A DNA stretch of 64,000 nucleotides from Halapricum desulfuricans (GTDB taxonomy: Archaea > Halobacteriota > Halobacteria > Halobacteriales > Haloarculaceae). Positions 43,712-52,476 of the stretch are shown here, one piece after another. A program made the position numbers and the translations under genes. The DNA lies in assembly GCF_017094525.1 (NCBI RefSeq), contig NZ_CP064788.1, positions 2,829,910 through 2,893,909 of the forward strand. The letters run 5' to 3'. The notes under the pieces were generated by a model. That model was not told the DNA's origin and searched no databases. It saw nothing but the letters and a program-made list of their open reading frames with translations. Each line of letters opens with the position of its first letter. The first letter of the stretch is position 1.

Positions 43712-45232
43712 CTAGCGACTGTCTGCGACGATCTCGCCGCCCACCAGCGTCGCCACGACGTCGATGTCGTCGATCGTCGCGTCGGGAACCTCCCAGGGCG
43801 ACTCCGCGAGTGCGACCAGATCGGCTCGCTTTCCCGGCTCGACCGTTCCCAGCCGGTCCTCGTCGAAGCCAGCGTAGGCACCGCCGAGCGTGTAGGCCCG
43901 CAACGCCTCGGTGACCGACAGTCGCTGGCTCGATTCGGGCGCGGTGACGGCCTGTCGAACGCCGAACAGCGGATCGAGCGGCATGCAGTCGCTCCCGAAC
44001 GCCAGTCGGACGCCCGCGTCCCGCAACGCCGCGAACCGGTTGGTTCGCGCCCGCCGCTCGGGACCGAGCGCCGTCTCGTAGAGGCCGTTCGGCCGCGCCC
44101 AGCGGTGGAAGTTCGGCTGGGCCGAGACGACGGTCCCGGCGTCGGCGAGCCGCTCGATCGCCTCGTCGGTCAGCAACTCGGCGTGCTCGATCCGGTGGCG
44201 GCCGCCCTCGGTGTCCTCGTAGGCGTCGAGGACGGCCTCGATCGCCGCGTCACCGATCGCGTGGGCGGCCATCTGGAAGCCGCCGTCCGCGACTCGCTCG
44301 ACCAGCACGGCGAGGTCGTCGGGATCGCGAACCCAGGTGCCGTCCGTGTCCGCGTCGGCGTACGGCCGGGAGAGCTTCGCCGTTCGACCGCCGATCGACC
44401 CGTCGGTGTAGGTCTTGATCGCGCCCGTCTCGACCCGGTCGCTGCCGTGGTTGGTTCGTGCACCGGTCGCTTCGAGCGCGTCCAGGAAGTCGGCCCAGTA
44501 GTTGAGCCGCACCCGGAGGTCGAGTTCGCCAGCGAGATCCAGTTCCCGGTAGACGCCCGGGACGTGCCGATTGCGGATCATGTCGTGAACGGCCGTGACA
44601 CCGCGGTCGAGCGCGACCGACTGGGCGGCACGCAGGTACTCCCTCGTCTGGTCGGCGTCGGGTGCGATCGCGTCGGTGACGGCCTCCAGCGCGCTCTCGA
44701 CGAGCACGCCGGTCGGCTCGCCGCCCTCTGTCCGGACGTCCTCGTCTGGCAGGTCCGCTTCGAGCCGATCGAGCGCGACGCCGTTGACCGAGACGACGTG
44801 CAGGTCCTCGCGGAAGGCCGCGACCGGCCGATCGTCGCTGACGCGATCGAGGTCCTCGCGCGTGAGATACCGCGACGCCTCCCAAGTCGACTCGTCGTAT
44901 CCGAACCCGAGGATCCAGCCGTCGTCTTCAGCCCCGACCTGAAGCCGGGAAACGGCCTCTCGTGGTCCGGACGCGTCCCCGAGGTCGGTCTCGACCTGTC
45001 GCCGGCCCAGGATATCCATGTGTGTGTGGGCGTCGACGAACCCGGGCAACAGCGTCGCGCCGTCGAAGTCGTGCGTGTCGGTCTCGACGCCCTCCAGAAA
45101 CCGGACCTCCTCGGCCCGGCCGACCCGGACGATCCGACCGTCCCGGATCGCGACCGCTTCGAAGGTCTCGTCGGGTTCGGTCAGCGTGTGTCCCTCGACG
45201 TTCGTGACGATCCGGTCGGCCGGCGCGGTCAT
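43712..45232 (-). CDS. amidohydrolase, YtcJ-like
   Basis: A 506-residue metal-dependent hydrolase. The small beta domain (IVTNVEGHTLTEPDETFEAV; RIVRVGRAEEV) is followed by GATLLPGFVDAHTHMD, with the H-x-H metal ligands near 70-72. A later HAIGDAAIEAVLDAYED block and the C-terminal PGKRADLVALAESP pattern are typical. Family members hydrolyse N-substituted formamides, imides or similar; the substrate is unknown. It is convergent with the small genes after hsp70. Confidence 0.85.
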   Translation of the reverse strand: MTAPADRIVTNVEGHTLTEPDETFEAVAIRDGRIVRVGRAEEVRFLEGVETDTHDFDGATLLPGFVDAHTHMDILGRRQVETDLGDASGPREAVSRLQVGAEDDGWILGFGYDESTWEASRYLTREDLDRVSDDRPVAAFREDLHVVSVNGVALDRLEADLPDEDVRTEGGEPTGVLVESALEAVTDAIAPDADQTREYLRAAQSVALDRGVTAVHDMIRNRHVPGVYRELDLAGELDLRVRLNYWADFLDALEATGARTNHGSDRVETGAIKTYTDGSIGGRTAKLSRPYADADTDGTWVRDPDDLAVLVERVADGGFQMAAHAIGDAAIEAVLDAYEDTEGGRHRIEHAELLTDEAIERLADAGTVVSAQPNFHRWARPNGLYETALGPERRARTNRFAALRDAGVRLAFGSDCMPLDPLFGVRQAVTAPESSQRLSVTEALRAYTLGGAYAGFDEDRLGTVEPGKRADLVALAESPWEVPDATIDDIDVVATLVGGEIVADSR

Positions 45233-45319
45233 GGGGGAAGCCGGGACCGGGACTGCGTTAAGCGTTCCGCCCGATGGCGGCTACCGGATCCGTATCGTCC
45301 GATAGGCGCCCTCACGACG

Positions 45320-46147
45320 CTACGCTCGCAGTTCCCGCGCGCGCTCGACGTTCCAGGCGAAGCCACGCCCGTCCTCGGTCGGGGTCTCCAGCACGAAGGG
45401 CAGATCGCGCAGCGCCTCATGGGAGACGACGGCACTGATCCCTTCCTCGCCGATTTCGCCCTCGCCGAGGTGGGCGTGTTCGTCCTTGTTCGTCCCGCAG
45501 GCGTGTTTGGAGTCGTTGAGGTGGACACAGGCGAGGTTGTCGAGGCCGACGACCTCGTCGAACTCGGCGATCGTCTCCTCGACGCCTTCGGCCGTCGAGA
45601 GATCGTAGCCCGCGGCGAAGGCGTGTGCGGTGTCAAGACAGACCTCCAGATCCTGCTCGGAGCGCTCGAGCACGCCCGCCAGATGCGCGAAGTCCCCGCC
45701 GAGTTTCGTCCCGCTACCGGCGTCGCTCTCGACCAGCACCGTCACGTCCTCGGGCACGTCGAGCTCGTCCAGCGCGCTGGCGGCGTTGTCCAGCCCGCCC
45801 TCGACGCCCGCACCGGTGTGAGCACCCAGATGGACGTTGACGTACTCGATCCCGAGTGTGTCGGCCGCGTCGACCTCTTTTTGCATGGAGTCGACTGACT
45901 TCACCCGGAGGTCGTCCTTGGGCGTACAGAGGTTGACGAGATACGAGGCGTGGATGACCCACGGGCCGACGCCCGCCTCGTCGCTGCGCTCGCGGAACCG
46001 TTCGGCCTCGTCGTCGCCGATATTCGGGTCCTGCCAGACCTGCGGGGAGTGGCTGAAGATCTGGCCGCAGTTGCCGTCGTACTCGACCTGCTCGTCGACA
46101 GCGTTGTATACGCCCCCGGCGATGCTCGTATGTGCTCCGATCAGCAT
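45320..46147 (-). CDS. nfo: endonuclease IV (AP endonuclease)
   Basis: 275 residues of the endonuclease IV TIM barrel. Zinc-ligand motifs are visible: GAHTSIAGG (start), [11 protein letters not shown] near 100, [14 protein letters not shown] near 140, [13 protein letters not shown] near 175, [20 protein letters not shown] near 215 and the C-terminal LETP. It cuts DNA at abasic sites in base-excision repair and uses three zinc ions. Stands alone on the minus strand. Confidence 0.92.
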   Translation of the reverse strand: MLIGAHTSIAGGVYNAVDEQVEYDGNCGQIFSHSPQVWQDPNIGDDEAERFRERSDEAGVGPWVIHASYLVNLCTPKDDLRVKSVDSMQKEVDAADTLGIEYVNVHLGAHTGAGVEGGLDNAASALDELDVPEDVTVLVESDAGSGTKLGGDFAHLAGVLERSEQDLEVCLDTAHAFAAGYDLSTAEGVEETIAEFDEVVGLDNLACVHLNDSKHACGTNKDEHAHLGEGEIGEEGISAVVSHEALRDLPFVLETPTEDGRGFAWNVERARELRA

Positions 46148-46233
46148 ATCCGAACCAGGGCGGGCCCGATCAAATGGGCTTCGAAGCCGGCGACGCCGAT
46201 AGCGTTTTGCCCCCGGTGGCCGATTGCCCGGCC

Positions 46234-46626
46234 ATGCGTCTGGTCCACGAGCGCGACGGGGCGTCGGCCACCCTCGCCGACGACGTCGAGATCGCCGAGG
46301 GGTTCGTCCAGACCTCGAAGGGGCTGATGTTCCGATCGTCGATCCCCGGGGACTACGCGCTTGTCTTCGAGTTCGAGCCGCCGTCCGGAATCAGCGCGAA
46401 GCTTCCGTTCGCCGGCGACGACGCCGTTGCCCGGCGGTTCATCCACATGCTGTTCGTCCGGATGCCACTCGACGTGCTCTGGTTGCAGGGCGAGACGGTC
46501 GTCCACGTCAAGACCCTGCGGCCGTGGGTCGGAGTCGGGATGGCCGATGCGGATCGGATCATCGAACTGCCGGAAGGGGCGGCGGAGGACGTCGAAGTCG
46601 GCGATCGGGTCGTCCTCGAGCGGTGA
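46234..46626 (+). CDS. DUF192 family protein
   Basis: 130 residues from ATG 46234. The DUF192 pattern is clear: [20 protein letters not shown], then [19 protein letters not shown] and [20 protein letters not shown]. The fold is a small beta barrel; its function is unproven, although some members are exported. No signal peptide is seen. It is divergent from nfo, 87 bases apart. Confidence 0.8.
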   Translation: MRLVHERDGASATLADDVEIAEGFVQTSKGLMFRSSIPGDYALVFEFEPPSGISAKLPFAGDDAVARRFIHMLFVRMPLDVLWLQGETVVHVKTLRPWVGVGMADADRIIELPEGAAEDVEVGDRVVLER

Positions 46627-46674
46627 GACGGACGACACCCACGCTTACCGTCTTCCGGCCACGACAGACAGACG

Positions 46675-47184
46675 ATGTACCGCTACGGACACTACGGCGC
46701 TGCGCTTGCGGGGTATTCGCCGCTGGGAGCCGTCGCGCTCGCGCTCGGGTTCGAGACCGCTGCGGTCGGGGGCGCGGTCGTGGCGGTCGGGCTGGCGATG
46801 GTCCCCGACTGGGATCAGAAGGTACCGGGGATCGCCCACCGCGGTCCGACCCACACCGTCGCGTTTGCGAGCGTCGTCGCGGCCGTGCTCGCGGTCGCAA
46901 GCGCGGCGATCGCGTGGGCCAGTCCCGAACTGGGGCCGCTCGTCGCGATGGGGGCCGGCCTCTATCTCGGGGCCGCCGGCGGCGTGACGATCCTCTCGCA
47001 CATCGCGGCCGACGCCCTCACGCCGATGGGCGTCAAACCGTTCGGCGACGGCGAGCGCTACTCGTTTGACGTGTGTCGGGCCGACAGCACGCTCGGCAAC
47101 TACGGCCTGCTGGCACTCGGCGTACTCGTGGCAGCACTGGCATACGCCTTCGGCGCGGCGGTGAACGGTCTACTCGGACTGTGA
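46675..47184 (+). CDS. DUF457-type membrane-bound metal-dependent hydrolase
   Basis: A 169-residue membrane protein with about four helices. Conserved metal-binding residues appear in MYRYGHYGAALAGY (His), GLAMVPDWDQKVPGIAHRGP (Asp and His) and ILSHIAADALTPMGVKPFG (His, Asp). This is the YdjM-like family, predicted to hydrolyse a lipid or phospho substrate at the membrane. Follows the DUF192 gene by 48 bases and may be cotranscribed. Confidence 0.8.
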   Translation: MYRYGHYGAALAGYSPLGAVALALGFETAAVGGAVVAVGLAMVPDWDQKVPGIAHRGPTHTVAFASVVAAVLAVASAAIAWASPELGPLVAMGAGLYLGAAGGVTILSHIAADALTPMGVKPFGDGERYSFDVCRADSTLGNYGLLALGVLVAALAYAFGAAVNGLLGL

Positions 47185-47315
47185 TACTGCCGGATTGCCA
47201 GTTCCGGACGATTCTCCACTCCGCCACGGCGGCCGTCTTCACGAACGTACAGCCGAGAATCGCTGCCCAGAACCCAACACATTAATCACCCACCATCCCA
47301 TACTACCGGCTCACG

Positions 47316-47393
47316 ATGTCGGATTCCAACGACACGGAGGATAGAGGAAGTCGCCACACGGCGGCTGGCCGCGAAATTCTACCCCATGACTGA
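47316..47393 (+). CDS. 25-codon upstream ORF overlapping the synthase start
   Basis: ATG 47316 opens a frame (MSDSNDTEDRGSRHTAAGRE) that ends with TGA 47391-47393, eight bases inside the next gene (ATGACTGA). It has haloarchaeal codon use. It could couple translation or act as a leader peptide for the amino-acid-biosynthesis gene downstream, or be chance. It contains no leucine or isoleucine run; only one Ile and one Leu occur. Confidence 0.35.
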   Translation: MSDSNDTEDRGSRHTAAGREILPHD

Positions 47394-48936
47394 CGGTGCC
47401 GGCAATAGCGCGGGGCTGTTTGGCAGCGGCCTCGGCTCGTCCGGACGACCCGAAGACGTACAGCTTCTCGATACGACGCTGCGTGACGGCGAGCAAGCCC
47501 CGGGTGTCTCGCTCACGCCCGAGGAGAAAGCCCGGATCGCACGGGCGCTCGACGACGCCGGGGTCGACGTCATCGAGGCCGGGAGCGCGGTCACGGGACC
47601 GGGCGAGCGCGAGACGATCTCCCGGGTGACGGATCTCGATCTGGACGCGACGGTCACCAGCTTCGCCCGCGGCGTCGAGAACGACATCGACCTCGCGATG
47701 GACTGTGGGGTCGACGGGATCAACCTCGTCGTGCCCGCGAGCGACAAGCACATCGAGGACAAGATCGGCACGACTCACGCCGAGAACGTCGCCCAGACGG
47801 TCGAACTCGTGGAGTACGCCAGAGACCACGGCCTGTGGGTCGAGGTCATCGGCGAGGACGGCTCCCGGGCCGACCTCGATTACCTCGAAGAGCTGCTGGG
47901 TGCCGCCCTCGAGGCCGGCGCGGATCGGGTCTGCTATGCCGACACTGTCGGCCACGCGACGCCCGACCGGACGATCGAGGCCGTCTCGCGGCTCGCGGCA
48001 CTCGGGCCGACGAGCACCCACACCCACGACGATCTGGGGCTGGCGGTCACGAACGTGATGGCCTCGCTGGCGGCGGGCGCGGATCTGGTTCACGGGACGA
48101 TCAACGGCGTCGGCGAGCGCGCCGGCAACGTCGCCCTCGAGGAGGTCGCGATCGCGCTCGATCACGGCTACGGGATCGAGACGATGGACCTCACGAAGGT
48201 CTACGACCTCGCGCAGTTGATCGCCTCCAAGACCGGGATCCCGCTCGCGCCGAACAAGGCCGTCGTCGGCGAGAACGCCTTCACACACGAGTCGGGCATC
48301 CACACCGACGGCACGCTCAAAGACGAGTCGATGTACGAGCCCTATCCGCCGGAAAAGGTGGGCCGCGAGCGCCGACTCGCGCTGGGCAAACACGCCGGTC
48401 GCGCCGGCGTCGAGGCGACGCTGAACGAGCACGGGATCGACGTCGAAGAGGACGAACTCCGTGAGATCGTCGCCCGGGTCAAGGAGATCGGCGAGCGCGG
48501 CAAGCGCGTCACCGACGCCGATCTGCTGACGATCGCCGAGGACGTGCAGGGCCGCGAGCGCGAGCGCCGCGTCGAGTTGCTCGACCTGACCGCCGTCTCG
48601 GGGTCGGACGTGCCGACCGCGAGCATCCGACTGGACGTCGACGGCGAGGTGCGCGAGGAGGCCGCGACCGGGACGGGGCCGGTCGACGCCGCGATGCAGG
48701 CCGCCGAGGCGGCGCTCAGCCACACGGCCGACGCCCAACTGGAGTCCTATCACGTCGACGCGATCACGGGCGGCCACGACGCCGTCGTCACCGTCGAGGT
48801 CGAGATGTCCCGAGGCGACGACCACGTCACCGTCACGGCCAGCGAGGCCGACATCACCCGCGCCTCGATCGAGGCGATGGTCGACGCGATGGACCGGCTC
48901 GTTGCCGGCGAGGACACGGTAATCGCTGACGACTGA
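47386..48936 (+). CDS. 2-isopropylmalate / (R)-citramalate synthase family (LeuA/CimA)
   Basis: 516 residues. Catalytic TIM barrel from about 25 (VQLLDTTLRDGEQAPGVSLT, with R-D-G metal site), HTHDDLGLAVTNVMASLAAG near 205-225 (metal His residues), NGVGERAGNVALEE, GIHTDGTLKD and a C-terminal LeuA-dimer regulatory domain (about 400-510). It condenses acetyl-CoA with 2-oxoisovalerate (leucine) or pyruvate (isoleucine via citramalate); the two activities cannot be separated by eye. No other leu genes are adjacent. Confidence 0.88.
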   Translation: MTDGAGNSAGLFGSGLGSSGRPEDVQLLDTTLRDGEQAPGVSLTPEEKARIARALDDAGVDVIEAGSAVTGPGERETISRVTDLDLDATVTSFARGVENDIDLAMDCGVDGINLVVPASDKHIEDKIGTTHAENVAQTVELVEYARDHGLWVEVIGEDGSRADLDYLEELLGAALEAGADRVCYADTVGHATPDRTIEAVSRLAALGPTSTHTHDDLGLAVTNVMASLAAGADLVHGTINGVGERAGNVALEEVAIALDHGYGIETMDLTKVYDLAQLIASKTGIPLAPNKAVVGENAFTHESGIHTDGTLKDESMYEPYPPEKVGRERRLALGKHAGRAGVEATLNEHGIDVEEDELREIVARVKEIGERGKRVTDADLLTIAEDVQGRERERRVELLDLTAVSGSDVPTASIRLDVDGEVREEAATGTGPVDAAMQAAEAALSHTADAQLESYHVDAITGGHDAVVTVEVEMSRGDDHVTVTASEADITRASIEAMVDAMDRLVAGEDTVIADD

Positions 48937-48981
48937 ACACCACTGTCTCGCTCGGGTATGCGGCGAGTCGATTGCCAACCG

Positions 48982-49647
48982 TCACAGTCGGTCGGCCAGC
49001 TCTCGCAACCGCTCGTGACCGTCCCGTTCGAACGGGACGCCGTGACCCATCCCGAGGACGTCGACCTCGGGAAGCGCCGCGGCCAGTCGTTGAATACTCG
49101 CTCGCACCTGTGCGGTGTCGTGACTCAACAGCCCCGGTGAGGGCTCGAGTCGCCCGCCGGACTCCCGGACCAGATCGCCGACGAACGCGACCGACAGGCG
49201 CTCGCTGACGTAGCTGACGTGTCCCGGCGTGTGACCGGGGGTATGGACGACGGTGAACGAGCCGACGGTGTCGCCGTCGCCGATCGAGCGGACTGGGCCG
49301 GCCGGCGTGGGGCAGAACGGGGCCGCGAGACGCTGGCTCAGTCCCTTTCGGCCGGTCACGCCCGGACGGCGCTCGCCTCCCACCAGCGGAGCGTCGGTCG
49401 CGCCGGCGTAGACGGGTGCATCAACCCGGTTCAGCACGCCGACGTGATCGACGTCGTAGTGGGTCACCAGCACCCGGTCGATATCGGCGAATCCGTGGCC
49501 GAGGTCCCGCAGGTCCCGCGCCAGTTCGCGGCGCGACAGCGGTGTGCCCGCGTCCACGAGCGTCAGCGTGTCGCCGTCTTCGACGAGATAGGCGTTTACG
49601 CCACGGAGATCGAACCACCAGACGCCCTCGATGAGTTCCGTCGCCAT
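48982..49647 (-). CDS. metallo-beta-lactamase-fold hydrolase
   Basis: 221 residues of the MBL fold. Metal motif VLVTHYDVDHVG near 60 (canonical H-x-H-x-D-H, here H-Y-D-V-D-H with Asp in place of the second His), then VVHTPGHTPGHVSY near 130, SVAFVGDLVRESGG and the C-terminal MGHGVPFERDG. Glyoxalase-II-like or related hydrolytic role; substrate unknown. Confidence 0.82.
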   Translation of the reverse strand: MATELIEGVWWFDLRGVNAYLVEDGDTLTLVDAGTPLSRRELARDLRDLGHGFADIDRVLVTHYDVDHVGVLNRVDAPVYAGATDAPLVGGERRPGVTGRKGLSQRLAAPFCPTPAGPVRSIGDGDTVGSFTVVHTPGHTPGHVSYVSERLSVAFVGDLVRESGGRLEPSPGLLSHDTAQVRASIQRLAAALPEVDVLGMGHGVPFERDGHERLRELADRL

Positions 49648-49678
49648 GCGAGAGCGTACTCGTGCCAGCCCCGAAAAA

Positions 49679-50497
49679 TCACACCATCGACCGCAGGTAG
49701 GCCGCGGCCGTCCGGAGTTTCGAGGGCTGGCGGATCTCGCGCATCTCGGCGTCGCTCAGCCGGAAGTCGAAGACGTCCAGATTCGCCTCGATGTGCTCGC
49801 GGCTGGTCGCCTTGGGGATCGTGACGACGCCGTCCTGCTGGAGCAACCACCGCAGGGCGACCTGTGCCGGCGATTTGCCGTAGGCCGCCCCGATCCGTTC
49901 GAGGATCGGATCGTCCAGCACGCTCCCCCGCGCCAGCGGGCTGTAAGCCGTCAGGAGCACGTCGTGAACGCGACAGTAGTCCAGCAGTTTCCGCTGGTCC
50001 CAGTAGGGGTGATACTGGACTTGGTCGGTGAGGATCGGGGCGTCGCTGACCTCGCGGGCGCGCTTGAGCTTCTCGACGCCGAAGTTGCTCACGCCGACGT
50101 GGCGGATCAGTCCCTCGTCGCGCAGGTCGGCCATCGCCCGCAGCGTCTCCTCGTGGTCGGCCCGCGTGAGGTAGTTCGGCTGGTGAATCAACAGCAGGTC
50201 GACGTAGTCGGTCCCCAGTTTGTCGAGACTCTCGCGAGTCGAATCGACCACGCGCTGGTAGGTTCGGTTGCGGGTGTCGAGTTTCGTCGTCAGGAAGATC
50301 TCCTCGCGGTCGACCTCGGCGGCTGCGATGCCCTCGCCGACTTCGGCCTCGTTGCCGTAGGCCTGCGCGGTGTCGATATGTCGATACCCCACGTCCAGGG
50401 CCGTCTCGACGGCGGTGGTGCAGTCCTGGCCGGTGAGTTGCCACGTTCCCAGGCCGAGCGCCGGAACCTCGACACCCTGGGCGGTCTCGTACTCCAT
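49679..50497 (-). CDS. aldo/keto reductase
   Basis: 272 residues from ATG 50497; upstream in-frame extension of 36 codons is not family-like. AKR signatures: VEVPALGLGTWQL, the catalytic Asp/Tyr region GYRHIDTAQAYGNEAEVGEG, the Lys in EIFLTTKLDT, DYVDLLLIHQP with catalytic His, HVGVSNFGVEKL and the NADPH site IPKATSREHIEANL. Reduces aldehydes or ketones with NADPH in the cytoplasm. Confidence 0.9.
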   Translation of the reverse strand: MEYETAQGVEVPALGLGTWQLTGQDCTTAVETALDVGYRHIDTAQAYGNEAEVGEGIAAAEVDREEIFLTTKLDTRNRTYQRVVDSTRESLDKLGTDYVDLLLIHQPNYLTRADHEETLRAMADLRDEGLIRHVGVSNFGVEKLKRAREVSDAPILTDQVQYHPYWDQRKLLDYCRVHDVLLTAYSPLARGSVLDDPILERIGAAYGKSPAQVALRWLLQQDGVVTIPKATSREHIEANLDVFDFRLSDAEMREIRQPSKLRTAAAYLRSMV

Positions 50498-50782
50498 ACG
50501 CTGGCGTACGGTTTCCGGGGTCAAAATCCTCCGGCTTGTGGCGGTGACGGTTCGAACACCGCTTTCTATGAAAACACGCGCAAAACCGAGAAAATCGAAC
50601 GCCACGAGTCGGCCCCGCGTCCGGAACTTCCCGACGCTGTCGCACAGACTCCGGCGTTTGACGAACCCGATCTCGACGCAGTCGATGTCGACACAGACCG
50701 GTAATACTGGTGGCTATACCGTTTCGAAATGATCCGGCCACCAGCACGAGATCGAACAGACATCTAGCAGCCCAGTTCCCAG

Positions 50783-51373
50783 TCACGCTTGCCTGGCCAG
50801 TCCCGCGAGATGACCGACCACCTCGACGACGATCTCCTCAGTCCCCAGCCGGACGGCGTTCTCGCTGCCGGGCAGGCAGAACACGGGGACGCCGTCGGCG
50901 ATGCCGGCGGTCGCGCGCGTCGCGATCGCTCGCGTTCCGATCTCCTCGTAAGAGAGGCGTCGGAACAACTCGCCAAAGCCCGGCAGGCGCTTCTCGAAGA
51001 GTGGTTCGACCGCCTCGACGGTCACGTCGTCGGGGGTGACGCCCGTCCCGCCGGTCGTCACGACGGCGTCGACGTCCGAGCGGCCGACGAACCTGTCGAC
51101 CGCGCTCTGGACGTTGTCGTAGGCGTCCCGCACGATATCTCGCGTGGCGATCTCGTGGCCCTCGGCTTCGAGTGCGGCGACGATGGCATCGCCCGCCGCG
51201 TCTTCGTCTCGCGTGCGTGACGAAGAAACAGTCAGCACCGCGACCCCGAGGGTTTCGAGGTCGTCCGCGTGGTGGTGTCCCGAATCGTGCTCGTGATGGT
51301 GCTGTCTGCCGCCGGGCTCGTCGCTCTCGTGATCCGATCGGTCGGGTGCGGAGCCGTCGTCGCTGTCGGCCAT
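50783..51373 (-). CDS. moaB: MoaB/Mog-type molybdenum cofactor biosynthesis protein
   Basis: 196 residues. A His- and Asp-rich N-terminal extension (GGRQHHHEHDSGHHHADD, about residues 21-38) precedes the MoaB fold (LGVAVLTVSSSRT; VDAVVTTGGTGVTPDD near 105; FCLPGSENAVRLG near 168). MoaB/Mog adenylylates molybdopterin before metal insertion. The His-rich tail is unusual and could bind metal. The gene stands alone. Confidence 0.88.
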   Translation of the reverse strand: MADSDDGSAPDRSDHESDEPGGRQHHHEHDSGHHHADDLETLGVAVLTVSSSRTRDEDAAGDAIVAALEAEGHEIATRDIVRDAYDNVQSAVDRFVGRSDVDAVVTTGGTGVTPDDVTVEAVEPLFEKRLPGFGELFRRLSYEEIGTRAIATRATAGIADGVPVFCLPGSENAVRLGTEEIVVEVVGHLAGLARQA

Positions 51374-51417
51374 ACCGGACGCTTCGGGCGCGGGGGCGAA
51401 AACGTTCCGCTCGATCG

Positions 51418-52236
51418 CTAGAACGATCGGGGAGCGAGTTCATCAAGAACGCGGCCGGCGTTGTTCGAGAAGGCCCTGCGCATCGCGTCCTGCGAGACGT
51501 CAAGCGTCAGGATCTCCATGATAGCGACGTTCGGGTGGGCGCTGGGTGCGCCGCTGCCGAACAGCACCCGATCGGGATGTTCCATCAGTGCCCGTTCGAG
51601 CGGGTCGCGAAACCGGACGAAGCTGGTGTCGAGATAGCAGCCGTCCCACGACGCAAGCAGATCGATCGACCGTTCCATCGCGTCCCGGTCGAGCGGATAG
51701 CCGCCGAAACTCGCGACGACCGTCGTGATCCCCTCGGCCAGCAAGGTGTCCGCGACCGACTCCGGGGGAAACGCCGTTCCGGCGTGGACGAGCACCGGCA
51801 ATTCGACCTCGGCGAGCGCCGCAAGTACCTCCTTGTCCGGCAGGCCGTCATGGGTCGGGTGGACGACGAACCCGGCGAACCGATCGTCGTAGGCGTACTG
51901 TTCGACATCCTCGGGCGCGGTGTGCTCGTCGTTGCGTCTGGCGGCGAGGTTCTTCAGTTTCGATCCGGTCCCGGTCCCCGGATCGAGCGCGCCGGTAATC
52001 CGCGCCAGCGGCACGAACGGCCGGCCGACGCTCATCCGGGCGACGGCGTTGTTGGCCTTGAGGTAGTCGCCCTCCCGCCCCGGCGGATAGACGACCGACC
52101 GGACGATCCCCGCCTGATGCATCTCCCGTTCGAGGCGCTCGGGACCGCCAGTTCCCTCGCGTGGCCGGCGCTCGACGTCCGGCTCCAGCCGGGCATTGAC
52201 GTCCACGACCCGGAACTCGTGCTCCAGCTCGAGCAT
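51418..52236 (-). CDS. amidohydrolase-like TIM-barrel protein lacking the first H-x-H
   Basis: 272 residues from ATG 52236 (MLELEHEFRVVDVNARLEPD). The overall pattern is of the COG2159-type amidohydrolases: FAGFVVHPTHDGLPDKE, LPVLVHAGTAFPPES, VVASFGGYPLDRDAME and RVLFGSGAPSAHPNV. The usual D-x-H-x-H metal motif after strand 1 is D-V-N-A-R, so two metal ligands are missing. It may be an inactive homologue or use another mechanism. Confidence 0.75.
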   Translation of the reverse strand: MLELEHEFRVVDVNARLEPDVERRPREGTGGPERLEREMHQAGIVRSVVYPPGREGDYLKANNAVARMSVGRPFVPLARITGALDPGTGTGSKLKNLAARRNDEHTAPEDVEQYAYDDRFAGFVVHPTHDGLPDKEVLAALAEVELPVLVHAGTAFPPESVADTLLAEGITTVVASFGGYPLDRDAMERSIDLLASWDGCYLDTSFVRFRDPLERALMEHPDRVLFGSGAPSAHPNVAIMEILTLDVSQDAMRRAFSNNAGRVLDELAPRSF

Positions 52237-52367
52237 CCTCCCTGTGATGGAGCCCACTCACTATTAGTACTCCCGGCCACCGGAGTCGTCCGGGGGCCCG
52301 TCTCCGCGCAAACCCGGATGAAAATAGCGATCAGCACAGGAACCGTACGATCGCGAACGCGAGTCGG

Positions 52368-52476
52368 TCACTCCGGTTGAAATGGGTTCGTTGCAATGTC
52401 GAGGCGGTAGACGTCCTCTGTGGCGTCGAAATCGTCGTCGAACGCGTAGAGGTGACATCCTCCTCGCCGTGAACGG
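52368..52476 (-). pseudogene. C-terminal fragment of a VapC-like PIN toxin, split by an insertion sequence
   Basis: The minus-strand frame reads HLYAFDDDFDATEDVYRLDI then ATNPFQPE and a TGA at 52368-52370. This is the typical end of haloarchaeal PIN toxins (S/A-F-D-D-D-F-D). The matching upstream part lies on the other side of the Tn5-like element at 54150-54270. Confidence 0.6.

Noticed and set aside
43709..45898. 729-codon plus-strand open frame opposite the amidohydrolase and nfo
   Set aside because: It is the antisense shadow of GC-rich genes with clear family motifs on the minus strand; no domain is seen in it.
47311..48978. 555-codon minus-strand frame opposite the LeuA/CimA gene
   Set aside because: Shadow frame; composition rich in Val/Asp/Arg as expected from antisense haloarchaeal DNA, no motif.
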